A stretch of DNA of 64,000 bases. Source: Tetracentron sinense (taxonomy: Eukaryota > Streptophyta > Magnoliopsida > Trochodendrales > Trochodendraceae). Shown piece by piece: positions 34,239-43,646 of this stretch. Position 1 is the stretch's first letter, and every line of letters starts with the position of its first letter. The translations under genes and the position numbers were made by a program. Below the pieces are notes generated by a model. It made no database searches, was not told where the DNA came from, and was given only the letters and a program-made list of their open reading frames with translations. The stretch is taken from assembly GCA_015143295.1 (NCBI GenBank), contig CM026570.1, forward strand, positions 26,667,250 to 26,731,249, read 5' to 3'.

Positions 34239-37200
34239 TTACATTCGCATATAACTATGACCCATAGAGTCCATAGCAACAAGATGAGATAATCCCATTG
34301 GAAACACCGAAGGAACTAAAGATATTTCCCCCAAGGAGGGACAAAATTTAGATAAGAAGTCTGCAGCTTTGTTTGCTTCTCGCGGAGTGTGGCTAATATC
34401 CCAAGCATCGAAGTGCTGAAGCATCCTACCTATATCAGCTAGGATAAAGGAGCATTCCCAAGGCCAGACACATTTCCTTTGTACACACTTAACGGCCCAG
34501 GTGGAGTCGGATTCAATGCAGATATGCTGAATACCTAATCTGCGAGCAACCTCAAGGCCACGTCGAATAGCATATAGCTCGATGTAGATAACAGTTTGTT
34601 CTGGGCACCCACCGGCTAACGCATATATTGCACTTCCCATGGCGTCCCGAAGGATACAACCATAGCCACTATGCCCCTGTTTTGCTGATCCATCAGTATT
34701 CAATTTAAGGTGACCATCCCTTGGTGGGACCCAAGAGACCCAACGAGCATAAGCCAAGGTCCAGTAGGCCTGGATACCAAAGGAATCAATAGTATCTCTG
34801 TTGTCTGCATTATCTTCAACAGCTAGCTTGTCCATACTAAGCCGAATCACCACATCATCAATGATTTTCCTATGAACCACATTAGAAGGCCGGTACTCAT
34901 TGCGAAATGTCCTGTTATTCCTCTCAATCCAAACATGATAGATGAACGCACAAAAAACAGTTTTACGAATGAGCCCTTTGATATGGTTCACTTTACAATA
35001 TCTGGTCAAAGAACGGATCATATCATTCCAATCAAGGAACTGGCAGACAGGCAGCCGGATGCGTTTAGTAATTTGAGCCCAGATTACTGAAGTAAAAGGG
35101 CAAGAGACAAAGAGATGGTCATGGCTTTCAGGAGCTGAGCGGCATAGGATGCATTGGGCATCGCCAACAATCCCCAACCGAAATAGCCTGTCCTTAGTGG
35201 ATAGGGCATGGCGAATAGCCATCCAAGTAATCATCGAATGTTTAGGAATTGCATGGGAATGCCATAGAAGGTTAGCCCAGCGAACATTGATATTAGAAGA
35301 CCTGATGTGATTCCAAGCCGATTTTAAAGAGAAATTACCATTAACAGATGGAGTCCAAACAATACGGTCGGCACCCTCACCCAGTAATGGAATGTTACTG
35401 ATCTCTTCCCACACGCCAATCAGCTCAGGAAGGCTAGGAGCTTGGAGAATCCATCCATTCTCTTGCCGAATAGAAGCAACTAAGGCATTTCTGTCAATAC
35501 CGTGAATATAAGAATCTGTAACTCTGCATTCCTTCAGTAAAACACCTCTAGGATGCCAATGATCAAGCCAAATCCGAGTGGAGAGACCATCACCAACTAA
35601 ATGATGAATAGCACCCTCGGCAAGCGGTCTAGTCTTCAAAATACTCCGGACACTCCAAGATGGCGAAGCTGGCATTTTCATAGTCCAAATAGACTCCTTC
35701 TTAAGGTATCTAGCCCGGAACCACGCAACCCATAGAGAATCTTTCGTAGAGGCAATCTCCCATATACGTCTACATAAGGCGCTATGGTTCCAGTCCAGCA
35801 CTCTTCGCAACTCCAACCCCCCTTCTGCATGAGGACGGCAAACGTGTTCCCAAGCAACTTTGTGAATAGAACTATGAAGATCAGGGCCTGCCCAAAGAAA
35901 ACGGGCGAGCAGACGCTCAATAAGCTTAATGACCCCTTTAGGTAACAAGAAGACGCTGCACCAATACAAATGGAAGCTATGGAGAACCCCCTTAATAAGC
36001 TCCACTCTCCCTCCATAGGACAGCCACCTGTTTTTCCAAGAAGAAATACGTTTCGAGATTTTATCAATGAGATCATGACAGTTCCCAAATGTAAGCCGTG
36101 TCGCAGAAAGGGGAAGTCCCAAATATTTAATGGGCAAAGTACCAGCCCAGAACCCCAACTTGTTTTGAATTTGGACCCGCTTCCTCGTGCGCACATTAGC
36201 AAAGAAAACATGAGACTTCATCAGATTGGCTTCAAGCCCCGATCTAGAGAAGAGCTTCAAGGTGGAGTCAATAGCTTTAACGGACCCAAGATTTGCGCGA
36301 GCAAAAATAACCAGATCATCAGCAAAGCAGAGGTGTGTGATCAGCGGAGACAAGCATAAGGGATGGGGAGAAAGCCGACCTTCCTGAGCTTCCTTATCAA
36401 GCAAGGTAGATAAGACCTGCATAACCAGCATAAATAAGTAGGGGGAGATAGGGTCCCCTTGCCTCAAGCCACGACTGCCATGAAAATAGCCCACCCGTTC
36501 CCCATTTATCATAATGGAAAATCGGGCACCTGAGATGCAAGCCATGATCCAGTCAATAAATCTGACAGGAACACCATGTTTAAGTAATACCATCTTAACA
36601 AAGTCCCATGAAACAGTATCGTAAGCCTTTTTAATATCAACTTTAATAGCCATTCTAGGAGTGCCACGGGGAAGGTGATAATTGTGTAGGAGCTCCTGAC
36701 AAAGGAGAATGTTATCCGATATGCTACGACCTTTGATAAAGGCTGATTGATTGCCATTCACGAGCTTGCACATGATTGGCTGAAATCTGCCGACAAGCAT
36801 TTTAGATATGAACCTATATATAACATTACAAACGGATATAGGTCTGAAATCGGCAAACATCTCGGGCCTATCTTTTTTAGGAATAAGCGCGATTAGCGTA
36901 GCATTAACCTCACCCAACAACTTGGAGCTAGCAAAGAAGCTAAGGATAGCTTTGGTTAAATCAATTGAGATAATATCCCAACATGCCTGAAAAAATTTTG
37001 CCGTAAAGCCATCCGGCCCAGGAGCCTTATCCCCATTCGAGCTAAACACAGCCTCTTTGACATCGGCAGCTGAAAAGTCCGCCGATAACCCAGAGCTATC
37101 CTCCTCCCCCAACACATGGGCATGGGATAGGGGAAAAGAGCACGGCTCTAGGGTGGGATTAGCTGATAGAAGATTTGTGAAAAATGCAAGCGCAAGATCT

Positions 37201-38393
37201 GCCAGGCCATTCTGATCACTAACTTGTGCACCGTTTCCGCCTTTAAGCGATGTAATGGAGTTTCGATTATGTCTAGCAGTGATGGACCGATGGAAAAAAG
37301 CATTATTACCATCTCCCAGTTGAAGCCATTGAATGCGAGATCTCTGCCTTAGCTTAGCCTCCTCAGTAGCAAGAATTGTTGAGAGCTGTAATTTAGCCAA
37401 CCTCACTCTCTGTTGAATATCAGTATTCATTGGGTCAGAATCAAGATTCGAAAGCTCATGTGATAGGTTTTCTCTAGCTTGAATCACCCTCTCACTCGTA
37501 TTACCAAACCGTTTCCTGCTCCAGGCTTTCAAAGCTCGTTTGGTGTTTTTGAGCTTAAGAATAAGTTGAAACATAGGAGTTCCTCGACCTTGAGGGATCC
37601 ATGCTTTCCTGACTACATCAAGGAATTCTGGATCAGTACACCAGTGATTAAAAAACTTAAAGGATTTAAGTTTACCCTTAGTTTGTGTCCTCAGAGAGAC
37701 AAGAATTTGCCGGTGGTCTGAAGTAGCAGAACACCCAATCACTGCTTCAGCATTTGGGAAGTTTTGAATCAGCTCCATATTAGACAAACACCTATCCAAT
37801 TTGCACTCAATGCGCCCAGGACCAATCATACTATTTGACCATGTGAACATAGGGCCTCTCCATCGAAGATCAGAGAGTCCCGCTTCAAAGAAACAGTCCT
37901 CAATAGCACGAGTAGAGCTTAGGTTGACCGGAATCCCACCACGCTTCTCAGATGGGGCCAAGACAGTGTTAAAATCCCCAAGCACGAGCCAAGGCAAGCT
38001 GAATAATCTAGCCAAGGCTGAAATATCTTGCCAAAGGGACTCCCTTAGCCTATAGTCATTGGTGCCATAAATTGTTGAGATGAGCATAGGCGACGGAAAA
38101 TCTTTGGAGCTAGCTAGACAGTGAATGGCTTGATCAGAAGATCTAACAGGCGTAATATCAAGTTTCAGAGGGTCCCAACAAAACCAAATACGACCATTGA
38201 GAGCAGAGGAGTAGTTATCCACGCTGCACCAGTCAGTCGCAATAGCCTTCATGATAATAGCTGCATTAAGGCGACGGACCTTAGTCTCGACTAAACCCAC
38301 ACACCATAGTTTATTATTCCTGACGAAGTCCCGAACATCACGCTGGCGAGTGCCACTATTTAGGCCTCGAACATTCCAAAATCCGACTAACAT
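34239..38393 (-). CDS. LINE ORF2 polyprotein, intact (AP endonuclease - reverse transcriptase - RNase H)
   Basis: A 1384-codon frame from ATG (38393) to TAA without interruption; this is full length for a plant L1 ORF2. The endonuclease (about 1-235) keeps its catalytic set: Asn7 in FWNVRGLN, Glu36 in VETKV, Asp140 and Asn142 in LGDFN, and Asp226-His227 in SDHRQ. The reverse transcriptase (about 455-765) has KAPGPDGF, KVDIKKAYDTVSW, GLRQGDPISPYLF and FADD at 690-693. A zf-RVT Cys/His region lies at about 1039-1105 (CILC...H...C). RNase H (about 1226-1350) keeps Asp1233, Glu1272, Asp1296 and Asp1345. The protein would nick target DNA and copy its RNA at the nick (target-primed reverse transcription). 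It starts 47 nt after the ORF1 stop. No defect is visible, but the copy lacks most of ORF1. Confidence 0.95.
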   Translation of the reverse strand: MLVGFWNVRGLNSGTRQRDVRDFVRNNKLWCVGLVETKVRRLNAAIIMKAIATDWCSVDNYSSALNGRIWFCWDPLKLDITPVRSSDQAIHCLASSKDFPSPMLISTIYGTNDYRLRESLWQDISALARLFSLPWLVLGDFNTVLAPSEKRGGIPVNLSSTRAIEDCFFEAGLSDLRWRGPMFTWSNSMIGPGRIECKLDRCLSNMELIQNFPNAEAVIGCSATSDHRQILVSLRTQTKGKLKSFKFFNHWCTDPEFLDVVRKAWIPQGRGTPMFQLILKLKNTKRALKAWSRKRFGNTSERVIQARENLSHELSNLDSDPMNTDIQQRVRLAKLQLSTILATEEAKLRQRSRIQWLQLGDGNNAFFHRSITARHNRNSITSLKGGNGAQVSDQNGLADLALAFFTNLLSANPTLEPCSFPLSHAHVLGEEDSSGLSADFSAADVKEAVFSSNGDKAPGPDGFTAKFFQACWDIISIDLTKAILSFFASSKLLGEVNATLIALIPKKDRPEMFADFRPISVCNVIYRFISKMLVGRFQPIMCKLVNGNQSAFIKGRSISDNILLCQELLHNYHLPRGTPRMAIKVDIKKAYDTVSWDFVKMVLLKHGVPVRFIDWIMACISGARFSIMINGERVGYFHGSRGLRQGDPISPYLFMLVMQVLSTLLDKEAQEGRLSPHPLCLSPLITHLCFADDLVIFARANLGSVKAIDSTLKLFSRSGLEANLMKSHVFFANVRTRKRVQIQNKLGFWAGTLPIKYLGLPLSATRLTFGNCHDLIDKISKRISSWKNRWLSYGGRVELIKGVLHSFHLYWCSVFLLPKGVIKLIERLLARFLWAGPDLHSSIHKVAWEHVCRPHAEGGLELRRVLDWNHSALCRRIWEIASTKDSLWVAWFRARYLKKESIWTMKMPASPSWSVRSILKTRPLAEGAIHHLVGDGLSTRIWLDHWHPRGVLLKECRVTDSYIHGIDRNALVASIRQENGWILQAPSLPELIGVWEEISNIPLLGEGADRIVWTPSVNGNFSLKSAWNHIRSSNINVRWANLLWHSHAIPKHSMITWMAIRHALSTKDRLFRLGIVGDAQCILCRSAPESHDHLFVSCPFTSVIWAQITKRIRLPVCQFLDWNDMIRSLTRYCKVNHIKGLIRKTVFCAFIYHVWIERNNRTFRNEYRPSNVVHRKIIDDVVIRLSMDKLAVEDNADNRDTIDSFGIQAYWTLAYARWVSWVPPRDGHLKLNTDGSAKQGHSGYGCILRDAMGSAIYALAGGCPEQTVIYIELYAIRRGLEVARRLGIQHICIESDSTWAVKCVQRKCVWPWECSFILADIGRMLQHFDAWDISHTPREANKAADFLSKFCPSLGEISLVPSVFPMGLSHLVAMDSMGHSYMRM

Positions 38394-38440
38394 TAATAAC
38401 TAAAACATATTTCCGACCACCACCCCAAGAACTAACACCG

Positions 38441-39073
38441 CTATTGTCGATGTTTAAGCCCCCCGCCTTTATCAGTGCGAGGTCTAGATGTCTCCTTATC
38501 AATACGTTGAGGTTTCAGCCCAGTCATCAGCAATTTCCCTTTGAGCGAGTGTTGTTCCATGGCTTTAGCAATTCCCGCAGCATACTTTGGAGGGGCTGCC
38601 GGTGTAGAGGAAGGAGGCACAACTACTGGCAGCTCCTCATCATGCTCGTCATCATGCTCACTAGCATCCTCCAACACCCTACTAGTAGACAACCCTATTG
38701 CCTCATCCAAAATAGAGAATTTGTTAGGACTGTTTTATCGCGACAGGCACGGGTGGCTGGATTACGGTATGTTGCTTATCACGTTTGCTAGTCACTACCT
38801 CCCAAGCTTGTTCAGATACGTCCACAAGTGTAGGGTCAAGTCCATGATCAGGACGAGACATAACAGAATTATCCCGACTGATAGGAGAGACTCTCCTACT
38901 GGGTTCCCCAATTTCAGTAGAGGATGGTCTCGTCAATTCCCACCAAGACTTGGATGGCCTCTTCCGACTTCTACTACGCCCCCTACGGCTTGTCTCCACT
39001 CTGGTATTGTGTTTGTCCTCAGGGCCTCTTGGCTTCCCCTCTGGCAGAGAGCAACATTTAGTCGTTAGGTGCC
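38441..39073 (-). pseudogene. LINE D ORF1, C-terminal part, 5'-truncated
   Basis: The first residues after the satellite junction, HLTTKC, are the last part of a CCHC zinc knuckle, so truncation falls exactly in the nucleic-acid-binding motif. A basic Ser/Arg-rich stretch (RRGRSRSRKRPSKSWWEL) follows, then a stop at 38724-38726. A neighbouring frame continues from about 38710 (EDASEHDDEHDEELPVVVPP) to a stop at 38441. The two frames together resemble the variable, low-complexity C-terminus of plant L1 ORF1. A frameshift or stop near 38715-38725 separates them. Confidence 0.75.
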
Positions 39074-39526
39074 AGAAAGTATACTTCAACCAAAACATAT
39101 AAAAACACCCCGAATCCAAACCGGGGTCGGATTTTCAAGTTGTTTCATCTAACGTGTGTATTTCGACCCAACATATGTGTGGAAATTCGTTTCGATGGAA
39201 TCCGAGGTCGTTTGCCTGAATTGGGATTCGAGAGGCCCGGAATCCATACTTAGAAAGTATTTAGCGGCTTAAACCTACAAACGCGCACCAAATACCAACC
39301 GGGGTCGGATTTCAATGTCGTTTTATCTAAAGCGAGTATTTTGACCCAATCTAATTGTGGGAATTAGTTTTGATGGAATTCGAGGTCGTTTGCCCGATTT
39401 GGACACCGAGATGCTTGGAATTCATACTTAGAAAGTATACTTTGGCCTAAACTTACAAATGTGCACTAAATCTGAACCGGGATTGGATTTTGATGTCGTT
39501 TCTTCTAACACGTATATTCGACCCAA
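39074..39526. repeat. 179-bp satellite array, block 7 (between LINE D and the gypsy element)
   Basis: Two and a half monomers with rare variants: TTCAACCAAAACATATAAA, TTTCATCTAACG with CCCAACATATG, then CATTTTATCTAAAGC-type, then an E monomer. The same three, in the same order, are at about 62335-62790. The block stops at TATATTCGACCCAA, where the truncated gypsy integrase begins. Confidence 0.92.
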
Positions 39527-40064
39527 ATGGGAACCCATGGCCTGCTGAAAACTCTTCCAGAATCTGGATGTAAATTTCGGGTCTCGATCAGAAACAATAC
39601 TAACTGGCACTCCATGCAAACGGACTATCTCCTTGATATAGAGGTTAGCCAAATGATTGGAGTTAAAAGTGGTCCAACATGGAAGAAAATGAGCTGATTT
39701 AGTCAATCGGTCAACCACAACCTCAATGGCATCAAAGTTCTTGGCCGTCTTTGGCAAACCAACAACGAAATCCATGGAGATATTTTCCTACTTCCACTCG
39801 GGAATAGGAAGAGACTGAAGAAGTCCTGCTGGCTTCTTGTGTTCGGCCTTCACTTGCTGACACTCCAAACACTTAGATACAAAAGGTAGCCACATCTTTC
39901 TTCATACCTTTCCATCAGAAATACTTCTTGAGGTTCTGGTACATCTTAGTACCTCTCGGATGGACAGTGTACTTGGACTTGTGTGCTTTATCCAAAATCT
40001 CTCTTCTTAAACCTTCATCATCCGGAACACAATGTCTACCTTTGAAACAAACTCAACCATCTCT
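39527..40064 (-). pseudogene. gypsy integrase, partial core and degenerate zinc-binding region
   Basis: The frame at 39775-39527 encodes the start of the integrase catalytic core: [20 protein letters not shown], the first Asp region, and [16 protein letters not shown] with the second Asp. The Glu of the DDE triad is beyond the truncation. Upstream (39780-40064), the HHCC zinc-binding region can be followed only piecewise in several frames (stretches recalling a cysteine-rich knot and HKKPAG), so it is heavily frameshifted. After QQAMGSHLG the frame runs into satellite-derived residues that are not part of the protein. Confidence 0.85.
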
Positions 40065-40495
40065 CTAAGAGAAATCCTCAAACCCACTGCTAAGCGACTT
40101 ATTCATGGCAGCGTGCAGTTCTCCATCATTCCACTGCAGATGTTTAATCCTGTCTAGTAAGGTTGGCGTAACCATAATGTTAGCCAACAAGGCTCCAGAT
40201 GCTCCAACATAGAAACCCGCATCAAGGCTAGACACCTCTTCAAGTAGCTTCCATTCTTGGACCATCAAGTGTGCCAAGAACCCAGTAGGTCGCCTAATTA
40301 GCGCATCTGCCACCACATTTGCTTTCCCCGGGTGGTACGGGATAGAACAATCATAATCCTTGAAGAATTCCACCCAGCGACGTTTCCTCAAATTCAACTC
40401 TTTATGCGAGAACAAATACTTTAAGCTTTTGTGGTCAGTGAAAACTTCAAACTGAGCACCGTACAAGTAATGTCTCCAGATCTTAAGAGCAAAAA

Positions 40496-40516
40496 CCAAA
40501 GCTGCTAACTCCAAAT
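40496..40516 (+). repeat. left target-site duplication of the micro-LINE (21 bp)
   Basis: These 21 bases recur at 40570-40590 with a single G/A difference (CTGCTAAC against CTACTAAC). They bracket 38 bp of LINE tail and 15 A. Confidence 0.9.
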
Positions 40517-40569
40517 CTGGTCGGGGTCTACCTAACCCCAGCTTTCCTTGCCCCAAAAAAAAAAAAAAA
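40517..40569 (+). mobile_element. micro-LINE: 38 bp of LINE 3' tail plus poly(A)15
   Basis: The 38-bp body (40517-40554) consists only of the terminal module common to the LINEs in this window, CTGGTCGGGG...CTAACCCCAGCTTTCCT, followed by 15 A (40555-40569). It is flanked by 21-bp direct repeats. The tail variant CAGCTTTCCT resembles LINE B and LINE D tails more than LINE A (CAGCTTGCCCT). It is a target-primed insertion that stopped after the first few dozen nucleotides of reverse transcription, within the gypsy RNase H gene. Confidence 0.92.
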
Positions 40570-41020
40570 CCAAAGCTACTAACTCCAAATCATGGGTGGG
40601 ATAGTTCTTCTCATGGTCTTTCAACTGCCGAGAAGCATAAGCAATAACTTTCCCGTGTTGCATGAGGACACAACCTAACCCAATGAGTGAGGCATCACTA
40701 TACGCCACAAAACCTTCACTACCGGATGGAACAGTCAAGATCGGAGCGGTGGTGAGATGCTTCTTCAACTCAAGATAACTCTTCTCACATTTCTCATTCC
40801 ACTCGAATTTGGTGTTCTTTCGAGTTAGATGAGTAAGCGGAGCTGCCAAACTGGAAAATCCTTCTACAAATCTTCGATAATATCCAGCTAGGCCCAAGAA
40901 GCTTCGAACCTCCGTAACACTCTTTGGCCTTCCCCATCCTTCCACTGCTTCTATCTTGGAAGAGTCCACAGAAATCCCCTCTTCTAACACCACATGGCAT
41001 AGAAATGCTACCTTTTCTAG

Positions 41021-41790
41021 TCAAAACTCGCACTTGCTAAGCTTAGCATATAGCTTATGCTCACGAAGTGTCTTCAGTGTGACCCGGAGATGCATCTCAT
41101 GCTCCTTCTGCGTCCTAGAGTACACTAGAATGTCATCCACAAACACGATCACAAAGCGGTCCAGAGTCGGCTTGAAGATTCTGTTCATGAGATACATGAA
41201 TGCTGCCGGAGCATTTGTCAAACCAAACGGCATGACTAGGAATTCAAAATGCCTATATCTGGTCCTGAATGCAGACTTAGGCACGTCTTCCGCCTTTATC
41301 TTCAACTGATGGTAGCCTGACCTTAAATCGATCTTGGAAAAATACGTAGCTCCTTGCAACTGGTCAAACAAGTCATCAATCCTAGGCAAAGGATATTTTT
41401 TCTTGATAGTGACCCTGTTCAGTTGCCGATAGTCGATGCACATCCTCATTGAACCATCCTTCTTCTTCACAAACAAAACAGGAGCTCCCCAAGGTGATAC
41501 ACTTGGGCGGATAAACCCAAGACCAAGTAGTTCATCAATCTGCTTCTTAAGCTCTTTCAACTCTACTGGAGCCATCCTATAAGGAGCTTTAGAGATAGGT
41601 GCCGCACCCAGAGCTAATTCAATTGCAAACTCTACTTCTCTATTCGGCGACAAACCCGGCAAGTCTTTAGAAAAGACATCCATGAATTCCTCTACAACAG
41701 GGATACTTGAGGAATCTGGTGCTTCTGAGGTAGTAAGACTCAATGCCGCAAAACGAGCTAAGTCCTTCTTCTTCAACCCTTGGAAACGAA
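41021..41790 (-). pseudogene. gypsy reverse transcriptase
   Basis: A long unbroken stretch encodes the RT palm and fingers: [87 protein letters not shown] and the catalytic [10 protein letters not shown]. The frame ends in a TGA at 41021-41023, directly after LSKCEF, where related elements have Trp; the protein then goes on in the same frame (LEKVAFLCH). One nonsense mutation therefore divides RT from the connection and RNase H domains. Confidence 0.93.
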
Positions 41791-42131
41791 AAGAAGGCTC
41801 ACTGATTGGTCTAAAGTTGACTACCTTCCCAAAATAGTCAACATGCCCATGGTATTTGGAAAGCCAATCCATGCCTAGTATGACGTCAAAGTCTTGGAAC
41901 CCAAGGACAATCAGATCAGCTGGCATCTCTCTCTGACCTACTCGAATATCACAATCTCGATAGACCTTATCAGTGATGACTGAACTACCGACAGGAGTAG
42001 CGATCGACAATTCACGGTCTAACAGACTTGGCTCCATCGGAAACTCTTATACAAAATTAGGTGTGACGAAGAGTGAGTAGACCCGATATCGATCAAAACA
42101 TGAGCGAGAAAATCATTTATCAATAATGAGC
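41790..42131 (-). pseudogene. gypsy aspartic protease
   Basis: The active-site motif reads LIDIGSTHS (about 42070-42095); the usual Asp-Ser/Thr-Gly is changed to Asp-Ile-Gly. Immediately downstream a one-base loss shifts the frame, and an in-frame TAA follows. The rest of the domain ([49 protein letters not shown]) is in the frame of the RT. The sequence before the active site (SLLINDFLAHV) begins exactly at the candidate splice acceptor at 42132. Confidence 0.8.
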
Positions 42132-42269
42132 CTGAATTAATACACAAAGCCAATTTTGTCAAATCATGAATGCATACATACATCATTACATCATACTACA
42201 TAATATTCAATATCACACGCATAGCATTAGAACAATATTTTAATTAACTAAAAACACAAATAGACGTAC
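42132..42269 (-). other. candidate spliceosomal intron between gag and protease (138 bp)
   Basis: The gag frame reads ...DDVVQG up to 42270 and is then interrupted by AT-rich sequence that starts GTACGTCT and ends TTAATTCAG at 42132. Joining 42270 to 42131 restores an in-phase Gly codon and continues directly as SLLINDFLAH before the protease active site. The resulting spacing between the conserved Gly and the V-L-I-D of the protease fits the usual gypsy layout. A TTGAC branch-point-like sequence lies about 28 nt before the acceptor. Unspliced, the frame stops a few codons into the interruption. Confidence 0.55.
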
Positions 42270-43446
42270 CCTGCACAACGTCGTCGGATGCCTGTGCATC
42301 CCGCTCCAAGGTAGCAAACACTCGGCCCTGAGCTGGCTGGCGAGGCTGCTGAGGTCTAGTGCCCTGTGGTGGCCTCTGCTGCATGGACTGCCTGCCTGGG
42401 GGCCTGACTCCTTGTGGCTGAGTTGGCTGAAGCCCCTGTTGAAAGCAGAGTGGGCAATCTCGAATTCGGTGTGAGACATCTCCACAATGAAAACAACCTC
42501 CCGTAATTGCCCTACACTCTCCTACTCTATGCCTCTTCCAGCACTGGCCGCATGCATCATACAACTGGGTCCCAGCAGTAAGCGGAGCCATCTGAGATGC
42601 TCAAGAGGCTGCCTGAGTAGGCCTCTGATACGCGGTAGGCCTAGCAATCGGCATAGGACCTGACGTCCTTGGTCTCTTGTCCTGGGAACCAAACTTGCTT
42701 GCTTGCATCCTCTCCCTCTTCTTCAAAAATTCTTCTAAATTCTTCTCAGCTATCAAGGCACGCTGGTACACTTCCCTACATGTTTCGAGCTGAAGTATTG
42801 AAACCTTCTCCCAAATAAAATCCTTCAAGCCTCGCTCAAACCTCTTTGCCTTCATTCTCTCCGTACCAATCAAGTGAGGAGCGAACCTAGAAAGCTCTAC
42901 AAATTTGGCCTCATACTCGGCCACTGACATCCTCCCTTGCTCCAAGGTAGAGAATTCAATCTACTTCTGATCTCTCACAAACACTGGGAAGTATCTCTCG
43001 TAGTAGATGTCGAGGAACTCTCCCCAAGTCCACTCTTGTTCGGCTCGCACCTCATTCCTCTACCTAGATGCTGCCCTCCACCAATGCTCCGCTTCGCCTT
43101 CCACGACGAAAGAGGCCCATTTCACCCTCTGTTCATCGGTGGCCTCAAGCACGGAGAAAATCTTCTCTAGTTGCATGATCCACAACTCAGCAGCTGCGGG
43201 ATCCGTACTACCATAAAAGGCTAGATGACTCATTCTCCTAAAAGCTTCCACTCCGGGTGGGTGAACATCAATCTGCCTCTCTTGCCTAACTTGACCGGCA
43301 GCTAGTCATAATTTCAGCCTGCCTCTCCATGGCTGCAGCAATAGCTTCCATAGCCCGACCCACATTAGCCTGGGGGTTCCATCTGGAGTGTCCCCATCAG
43401 TCACACTGCCTCCTCCATTCCTATTATTTCTTCCACCCCTTCTCAT
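42270..43446 (-). pseudogene. gypsy gag (capsid and zinc knuckle)
   Basis: The likely start is the ATG at 43446, opening an Arg/Gly-rich N-terminus (MRRGGRNNRNGGG). The capsid part follows with HLAFYGSTDPAAAELWIMQL, WWRAASR, MSVAEYEAKFVELSRFAP and RFERGLKDFI, the retrotransposon gag domain that packages element RNA. A CCHC knuckle, CFHCGDVSHRIRDC, lies near 42490-42530, followed by a Gln/Pro-rich linker. There are several in-frame stops (near 43057, 42946 and 42601) and a frame change near 43300, so the gene is dead. The end of the protein abuts the candidate intron. Confidence 0.88.
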
Positions 43447-43634
43447 GCTTACAATCCTGAGAAGAAGAAAACAATCCATTTAGAACACACTCACTTAAAT
43501 TCTTAAGTCTATGCTAAATCAAAGCTCAATCCTGAACAATTTTAAAATCCTGAACTTGATGTTGTTTCCCTAAGGTTGACATCTTCCTATAACCTATACT
43601 TAATATCTTAGCCCTAAGGACTCTAATGCCTTGT

Positions 43635-43646
43635 GCTCTAATACCA
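43635..43646 (-). promoter_or_regulatory. primer-binding site (iMet tRNA type)
   Basis: The minus strand reads TGGTATTAGAGC starting 4 nt after the LTR end, one base different from the common plant primer site TGGTATCAGAGC that pairs with initiator methionine tRNA. It confirms the LTR end and the minus orientation of the element. Confidence 0.85.

Larger units (their letters stand above)
34164..39073 (-). mobile_element. LINE D, L1-type element truncated within ORF1
   Basis: On the minus strand the element begins inside the ORF1 zinc knuckle (39073), continues through ORF2 (38393-34239) and a short 3' UTR with the shared tail hairpin, and ends in poly(A) (T10 at 34164-34173). The left satellite ends at CTATACTT and the right one resumes at AGAAAGTATACTTCAACC. 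The collinear uninterrupted block at 62335 shows that these two pieces join with nothing lost or duplicated, so the insertion made no target duplication. With its start missing, the copy lacks its promoter. Confidence 0.92.
40065..40993 (-). pseudogene. gypsy RNase H and end of RT, interrupted by a micro-LINE
   Basis: From 40993 the frame gives the RT connection region ([18 protein letters not shown]) and RNase H beginning with the catalytic Asp in [12 protein letters not shown]. At 40570 it meets a 53-bp insertion (40517-40569); beyond it the same protein resumes with [30 protein letters not shown] and [12 protein letters not shown], which hold the remaining RNase H motifs. The insertion and its target duplication add 74 bp and break the frame. 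Confidence 0.9.

Noticed and set aside
38541-39068. Plus-strand frame of 175 codons opposite LINE D ORF1
   Set aside because: Shadow of the minus-strand ORF1 remnant; the low-complexity acidic and Ser-rich runs on the coding strand explain it.
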